A stretch of DNA of 64,000 bases from the NCBI GenBank assembly GCA_036504075.1, contig DASXVX010000078.1, positions 55,060-119,059 on the forward strand, read 5' to 3'. Shown here piece after piece: positions 59,552 through 64,000 of this stretch. The first letter of the stretch is position 1, and each line of letters starts with the position of its first letter. The notes under the pieces are model-generated. The model was not told the DNA's origin. It ran no database searches and saw nothing but the letters and a program-made list of their open reading frames with translations. This DNA comes from DASXVX01 sp036504075. Its GTDB lineage: Bacteria; Bacillota; Sulfobacillia; Symbiobacteriales; Symbiobacteriaceae. Both the position numbers and the translations under genes were made by a program.

Positions 59552-60367
59552 ATGAGCTCTTCGAAGCCGGTTTATTACCAGCGCTGGAACCTGCAGCACC
59601 GTCTGCAGCACATAACCCTCGTGATCTCCATGATCGGTCTCCTCTGGAGCGGTCTGGCGATCAAGTTCCACTATACGGCATGGGCGCAGTTTACCTTCCG
59701 GTTCTTTAGCGGGTTCCACGCTACGCTGATCGTCCACAAACTCTCGGCCACGCTGCTGATTGTCGTGGCGGTCTGGCACCTGGCTTTCCTCTTGAAGAAC
59801 TGGGACCCAAACTGGAAGAAGTGGGCCATGATGCCGACCCTGAACGACTTCAGGGATGCCGGCCATCACATGCAGTACCTCCTCCAGAAGCGGACCAAGC
59901 CGCCGGAGTACGACCGGTACACGTACCTTGAGAAGTTTGAATACCTGGCGATCTTCTGGGGCATGGTGGCCATGGGCGCCACCGGCCTCTCCCTCTGGTT
60001 CCCGGAGATTGCGGGCCATCTCGTTCCGCGGTCCTTCCTGGATGCCTTCCGGATCGTCCACGCCAACGAAGCGGTCGTCGCCATCATTACCCTGGCATAC
60101 GGCCACTTCTTCACGGCACACCTGAACCCGGGGGTCTTCCCGTCCAGCCCGGTGTGGTACAACGGCAAACTCCCGCTGGAGCACATGCTTGAGGAGCATC
60201 CGCTGGAGTATCAGCGCCTGGTGGAAAAGGGCGAGTTGCCCCTGATCGAACGTCACGAACACAAGCTTCCCTTCTGGCGCAAAGGGCTTGCGGCAATCGA
60301 ACTGATCATCTACTCCGCTGTCTTTTATTACTTGCTGATCACGTTCCTACCGAAGGCCATCGCGTAA
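59552..60367 (+). CDS. Membrane cytochrome b (b561/FdhI-like)
   Basis: This 271-residue protein has about five membrane helices. Paired His in helices fit b-haem ligands: HRLQHITL (about 16-21), FHATLIVHKL, VWHLAFLL, and VHANEAVVAIITLAYGHFFTAHLN. The pattern resembles cytochrome b subunits of formate dehydrogenase and tetrathionate/thiosulfate-type quinol enzymes. It should exchange electrons between menaquinone and the c-type cytochromes coded on both sides. ATG behind GGGGGATA. Confidence 0.87.
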   Translation: MSSSKPVYYQRWNLQHRLQHITLVISMIGLLWSGLAIKFHYTAWAQFTFRFFSGFHATLIVHKLSATLLIVVAVWHLAFLLKNWDPNWKKWAMMPTLNDFRDAGHHMQYLLQKRTKPPEYDRYTYLEKFEYLAIFWGMVAMGATGLSLWFPEIAGHLVPRSFLDAFRIVHANEAVVAIITLAYGHFFTAHLNPGVFPSSPVWYNGKLPLEHMLEEHPLEYQRLVEKGELPLIERHEHKLPFWRKGLAAIELIIYSAVFYYLLITFLPKAIA

Positions 60368-60380
60368 AGGGGGAGGCACC

Positions 60381-62261
60381 GTGAAGCGGAGAATCAACTG
60401 GGCCATACCGGGCCTCTTCGCCATGATTCTGATTATCGTGGCTGTCGCCACGGCCCAGAGTCTGTCGCAGGTCGACACCGCCCCTGCCAAGTTGGCCAGT
60501 GATTGCGGCTCCTGCCACGGGATGGACAAGCAAGTCCAGTCCTGGCAGCACTCAGCGCACAAAGATGCGGCTTGCACGGCCTGCCACGCCGACCCCGGCG
60601 CTCTGGGCTGGGCGCGGGCAAAGTACGACCACCTGAAGATGACATTTACCGCCAAGGCGCAAGACGTTGACCTCGCCAAGATCGCCACCGACGTGCCCAA
60701 CGAGCGTTGCATCGCCTGCCATGCCCGGCAAATGCCGTGGGTCATGCAGGACCTGAAGCCGGCCAAGCTCGATGAAAAGGGCGATCCGATCCGGTCCGAT
60801 AAGGCAAACCTGGAGTTCCTCCCGGCCGTCGCCGGTCACGATGTCCACCTGTCGGGGAAGGATTCCCTCAAGTGTATCGACTGCCACTTTAATGCCAGCC
60901 ACGGCCCGGCCGACCAGCCGGACAAGATCGATGCCTGGCATAAGGCCTGCCTGGACTGCCACGCCAAGGAAAAAGTGACCTTGACGGTCCGGAACGCCAT
61001 TTCCTGTTCGGCCTGCCACGTGAACCTCGACAAGGTGGCACCGCCCGACCACCAGACCGCTGAATTCCGTGCGAGCCACGGCAAAACGGCCAACACGAGC
61101 GATGCCAACTGCCAGCAATGCCACCTGAACCCCGGCCTTACCGGCAAGACCGCCATGGGGCCGCATGGACTCCAGCCCGTGGTCCGGTTAACCCCGGTCG
61201 CCGGCGCCACGACCGTGGCTTCCGCTGACGGCAAGTTCCCGCCGATTCCGCAGATTCCGGCCGGCGTCCTGACGGCAGGTCCGGACGTGAAGGATGCCTG
61301 CGCTTCCTGCCACGGCATCACCATGCCGCATCCAAAGGAGTACCTGACAAGCCATGCAGAGGGCTTCAAGGATACGCCGGAACTGTGCGCCACGTGCCAT
61401 GGCACCAAGGATCAGGGCTTTAACATGACTTTCTCGGGCAACCCGCGGGCGATTGCCACCACGGACAAGACCTGCACCGAGTGCCATGGACAGCCCATGC
61501 CGCATCCGGAATCCTGGCTGGGCGGCGGGCACCAGGCGGCTGCGGAGAACGCGCCGCAGACCTGTGAGCAGTGCCATTCTGCCAAGAACAAGGCGAACCC
61601 GACTTCGGATCACTCCTCGCCGCAGTACTGCCTGAACTGCCATCTGACCCAGTTCAGACACCCGGCCGGTTTCACCGGTACCCACGGGAAGCAACTGGCC
61701 AATTATGGCGGCAACCAGAACGCAGCCGGCTGCACGCAGTGCCATACCGCCACCGTCAACAGCTGTGCCCGTTGCCACACCAACGGCGTCGGCAACAAGC
61801 AGGCTTGGCATCCGGCAAACTGGGTAGGCGATCACAAGGCCACGCTGGCGGCCTTTAAGAACAACCCGTCGGCGGCGGGCTGCACCACTTGCCACAGCAC
61901 CACCAGTAACAGCGGCAGCAGCATCACCAGTTGCACCGAGTGCCACAAGTCCGGCAGCAGCTTCCAGCAGCAGTGGCATCCGACTGATTGGGTCGGTTCC
62001 CATAAAAACTCCCTGGCCTCCTACAACGGCAACCCGTCCGCGGCTGGGTGCACGCAGTGCCACAGCCTGACGGACAAGAACGCCCCCATCACCTCCTGTG
62101 CGGTATGCCATACGAGTGGCGCTGGCGCCAAGCAACAGTGGCATCCGAATCTCTGGTTCGTTTCCCACGCTCGCACCACGAACGCCTCGAATGAGGCCGC
62201 ATGCCTTACATGTCATAGCTACATCCAACCCAAGTGCTCGCAGTGCCATTCGAAGCGCTAG
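60381..62261 (+). CDS. Twenty-haem c-type cytochrome
   Basis: This 626-residue protein starts at GTG 60381 behind GGGGGAGG. An N-terminal helix (WAIPGLFAMILIIVAVATA) anchors or exports it. I count 20 CXXCH motifs. The first few (CGSCH, CTACH, CIACH, with spaced lone His) resemble NapC/NirT-type quinol dehydrogenase heads. The last third holds about three repeats of some 60 residues, each with two CXXCH, a QQWHP block and NPSAAGCTQCHS. It ends CSQCHSKR. I infer a wire-like cytochrome spanning the cell wall. Confidence 0.9.
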   Translation: MKRRINWAIPGLFAMILIIVAVATAQSLSQVDTAPAKLASDCGSCHGMDKQVQSWQHSAHKDAACTACHADPGALGWARAKYDHLKMTFTAKAQDVDLAKIATDVPNERCIACHARQMPWVMQDLKPAKLDEKGDPIRSDKANLEFLPAVAGHDVHLSGKDSLKCIDCHFNASHGPADQPDKIDAWHKACLDCHAKEKVTLTVRNAISCSACHVNLDKVAPPDHQTAEFRASHGKTANTSDANCQQCHLNPGLTGKTAMGPHGLQPVVRLTPVAGATTVASADGKFPPIPQIPAGVLTAGPDVKDACASCHGITMPHPKEYLTSHAEGFKDTPELCATCHGTKDQGFNMTFSGNPRAIATTDKTCTECHGQPMPHPESWLGGGHQAAAENAPQTCEQCHSAKNKANPTSDHSSPQYCLNCHLTQFRHPAGFTGTHGKQLANYGGNQNAAGCTQCHTATVNSCARCHTNGVGNKQAWHPANWVGDHKATLAAFKNNPSAAGCTTCHSTTSNSGSSITSCTECHKSGSSFQQQWHPTDWVGSHKNSLASYNGNPSAAGCTQCHSLTDKNAPITSCAVCHTSGAGAKQQWHPNLWFVSHARTTNASNEAACLTCHSYIQPKCSQCHSKR

Positions 62262-62339
62262 TCGCACGGAAGGCCCATTCCCGTCGTTTACAGGACGACG
62301 GTTGGGAAATATTTCCATCAGGGAAGGAGGTGCTGAGAA

Positions 62340-63830
62340 ATGAGCAAGAAGGCGTTAAAGGTTGCACTGCTGTTGGGTCTGGTTCTGCTCGTCGTTCTTA
62401 GTGCCGGTACAGTCATGGCTATCACATTTGGTAGCGTGAAGAAGCCGTTGCCGGAGTACGTTGGGTCCAAGGCCTGCCTGGGCTGCCACAGTGACCGGTA
62501 TGTTTCGTGGGTCGGTTCCGGCCATGGTACCATGCTGACTGCGATCACGGGTCCGGATGTTCTGCCGGGCGACATCAACGCTACCACCCCCGAGCTTAAG
62601 GCCGAACTGCAGAAGGCAGACTTTGTTGTCGCCGGACAGCGTTTCTTGGCACGCAACGGAACCACGGGCGAGATGACGTATCTGAATGTAGTCTGGAACC
62701 CGACCGCGCAGGCTTATCAGCCGACCAAGGGTGGCAGCAGCTGGAGCCAGGGCTGCGCCGGTTGCCACAGCACGAACTATGACAAGAAGACCATGCAGTT
62801 CTCCGACGCGGGGATCGGCTGCGAAGCTTGCCATGGCCCGGGCCGGGATCACATTGCCGGCAAGGGCGACGTCGCCAAGGTCGTCAAGAGTACCAGCTCC
62901 GACGTCTGTGGTCAGTGCCATGGCGGCGGCAAGATGCTCGACGGGACCGGCTGGGTCAGCGGCTATCGCCCCAACATGAAGCTGGCTGACGTCTCGGGCA
63001 TCAAGATGGCGGATGCTGTTGATCTGGCCGGCGTCGTGCCCAGTTCTGCCCTGCATCTGCGGCAGTATCCGATGTGGCTCGCTTCTGGCCACGGCCCGAA
63101 GGCTGTTTCGGACCTAAAGTCGAACGACCATGCCTCCGGCAACTGCTATGCGTGCCACACCCAGGAAGCCTTCTCGGCCAAGCAGGCGAAGAAGCCGTTC
63201 ACGCTTGACAAGAATGCTGACTACGTGGCCATCTCTTGTGTTGTCTGCCACCGGCCGCACAGCACGGGCTTCGCGATGGATGAGAAGACGCTGTGCATCA
63301 CCTGCCACAACGGCGGCATCGCCGACGGCGGCAGCCTGAAGCCCGGGTCCGTGTCTCACCATCCGATGAAGGAATTCTTCGCTGGTTTCGGCGCTGCCGG
63401 CGGCATGACCTCCAAGGGCAACGTCCACAAGGAACTCACTTGCCAGGAATGCCACATGACCGAAGGCAACCACCTGTTCAAGGTCATCCAGCCCAAGGAC
63501 GTTCTGGACAGCAACCGTGTGGATACCTGCACGACCTGCCATAAGGACTCTTCCAAGGACGTCCGCCAGGCCTACCTCGACATGTGGCAGAACAGCACGA
63601 AGAGCCGGATCGACACCCTGAACGCTGACATCGCCGCGATCGACGCAGCTGTCAAGGCGGGTGCGACTCTCTCCGCCGACCAGAAGCTGCAGGTCGACAC
63701 CGCTCGTACCAATGTCAGCTTCGTAACTGCCGACGGCTCCACGGGCGCCCACAACTTCGACTACGCAACTCGTATCCTCTCTGCCGCTCAGAAGGATATC
63801 AACGCCGTCAAGGCCGCTGTGGTGAAGTAG
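62340..63830 (+). CDS. Nine-haem c-type cytochrome (paralogue 2)
   Basis: This 496-residue paralogue of the 56737 gene keeps the same layout: signal/anchor (VALLLGLVLLVVLSAGTVMA), nine CXXCH (CLGCH, CAGCH, CEACH, CGQCH, CYACH, CVVCH, CITCH, CQECH, CTTCH) and a C-terminal GAHNFDYATRILSAAQKDI. NHLFKVI and DTCTTCHKDS are nearly the same in both. ATG behind AAGGAGGTG. The 78-bp gap to the 20-haem gene has a small GTCGT/ACGAC inverted repeat but no clear terminator, so it may share the operon. Confidence 0.9.
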   Translation: MSKKALKVALLLGLVLLVVLSAGTVMAITFGSVKKPLPEYVGSKACLGCHSDRYVSWVGSGHGTMLTAITGPDVLPGDINATTPELKAELQKADFVVAGQRFLARNGTTGEMTYLNVVWNPTAQAYQPTKGGSSWSQGCAGCHSTNYDKKTMQFSDAGIGCEACHGPGRDHIAGKGDVAKVVKSTSSDVCGQCHGGGKMLDGTGWVSGYRPNMKLADVSGIKMADAVDLAGVVPSSALHLRQYPMWLASGHGPKAVSDLKSNDHASGNCYACHTQEAFSAKQAKKPFTLDKNADYVAISCVVCHRPHSTGFAMDEKTLCITCHNGGIADGGSLKPGSVSHHPMKEFFAGFGAAGGMTSKGNVHKELTCQECHMTEGNHLFKVIQPKDVLDSNRVDTCTTCHKDSSKDVRQAYLDMWQNSTKSRIDTLNADIAAIDAAVKAGATLSADQKLQVDTARTNVSFVTADGSTGAHNFDYATRILSAAQKDINAVKAAVVK

Positions 63831-63911
63831 GACTCCAAACAAGAAAACCCCCGGGAAACCGGCAGGGTTGTAGCATCAGAGTGCATTGAAACCATTGAAA
63901 CGCGCGACATT

Positions 63912-63948
63912 GAATCGGCACCCCGCTTGGGGTGCCGATTCGACCTTT
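63912..63948 (+). terminator. Terminator after last cytochrome gene
   Basis: GAATCGGCACCCC/GGGGTGCCGATTC 13-bp stem with a GCTT loop, then CGACCTTTG. The remaining bases to 64000 show no gene. Confidence 0.8.
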
Positions 63949-64000
63949 GACCACAGGCTGTACCGTATTCGGCGTAACGTGGCCAGCATGTCCTTGGAAG

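Overview
The window looks like chromosomal DNA of a high-GC, Gram-positive-type bacterium of the phylum Bacillota, closest in style to Symbiobacterium or the thermophilic Clostridia. The evidence is a valS T-box leader, LonB beside LonA, AddA, a DUF4321 gene ahead of maf-radC-mreBCD, sigma-A-type promoters, strong Shine-Dalgarno sites and many GTG/TTG starts. The genus is inferred, not proven. No rRNA, tRNA, transposase or CRISPR array was seen.

Layout. 1-3519: 3' part of addA, cut by the window edge. 3.7-13.4 kb: a proteostasis block (tig, clpP, clpX, a DMT exporter, lonB, lonA, engB). 13.4-22.7 kb: a chemoreceptor, a BTAD/AAA regulator that lacks its DNA-binding head, a large secreted GON-domain protein with Ig-like repeats, a second DMT exporter, an ATP-grasp ligase and a MarR regulator. 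22.8-27.8 kb: a GNAT enzyme, then T-box-controlled valS and folC. 27.9-38.2 kb: the cell-shape and division block (SPOR protein, DUF4321, maf, radC, mreBCD, PBP2, minCDE, rodA).

38.4-56.2 kb is accessory: a lipoprotein, a tandem pair of zinc-ribbon paralogues, an aldehyde:ferredoxin oxidoreductase (AOR) with a coupled MoaD-like protein, a divergent TRAP transporter with an SDR dehydrogenase, a nitronate monooxygenase-like flavoprotein, an orphan beta-lysine acetyltransferase-like gene, a small copper/redox group, a fused PxpB-PxpC protein, a nucleoside-diphosphate-sugar epimerase-like protein, and a DUF302-rhodanese pair ending in a 16-bp tandem repeat.

56.7-63.8 kb is the most striking part: four multihaem c-type cytochromes (9, 5, 20 and 9 haem-binding motifs by my count, 43 in all) and a membrane cytochrome b. 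Two non-coding leaders before this locus share a 16-bp direct-repeat motif. I read it as a candidate quinol-to-outside electron-transfer system in a Gram-positive cell. The housekeeping calls are secure; the function of the cytochrome, AOR and zinc-ribbon loci is inference.
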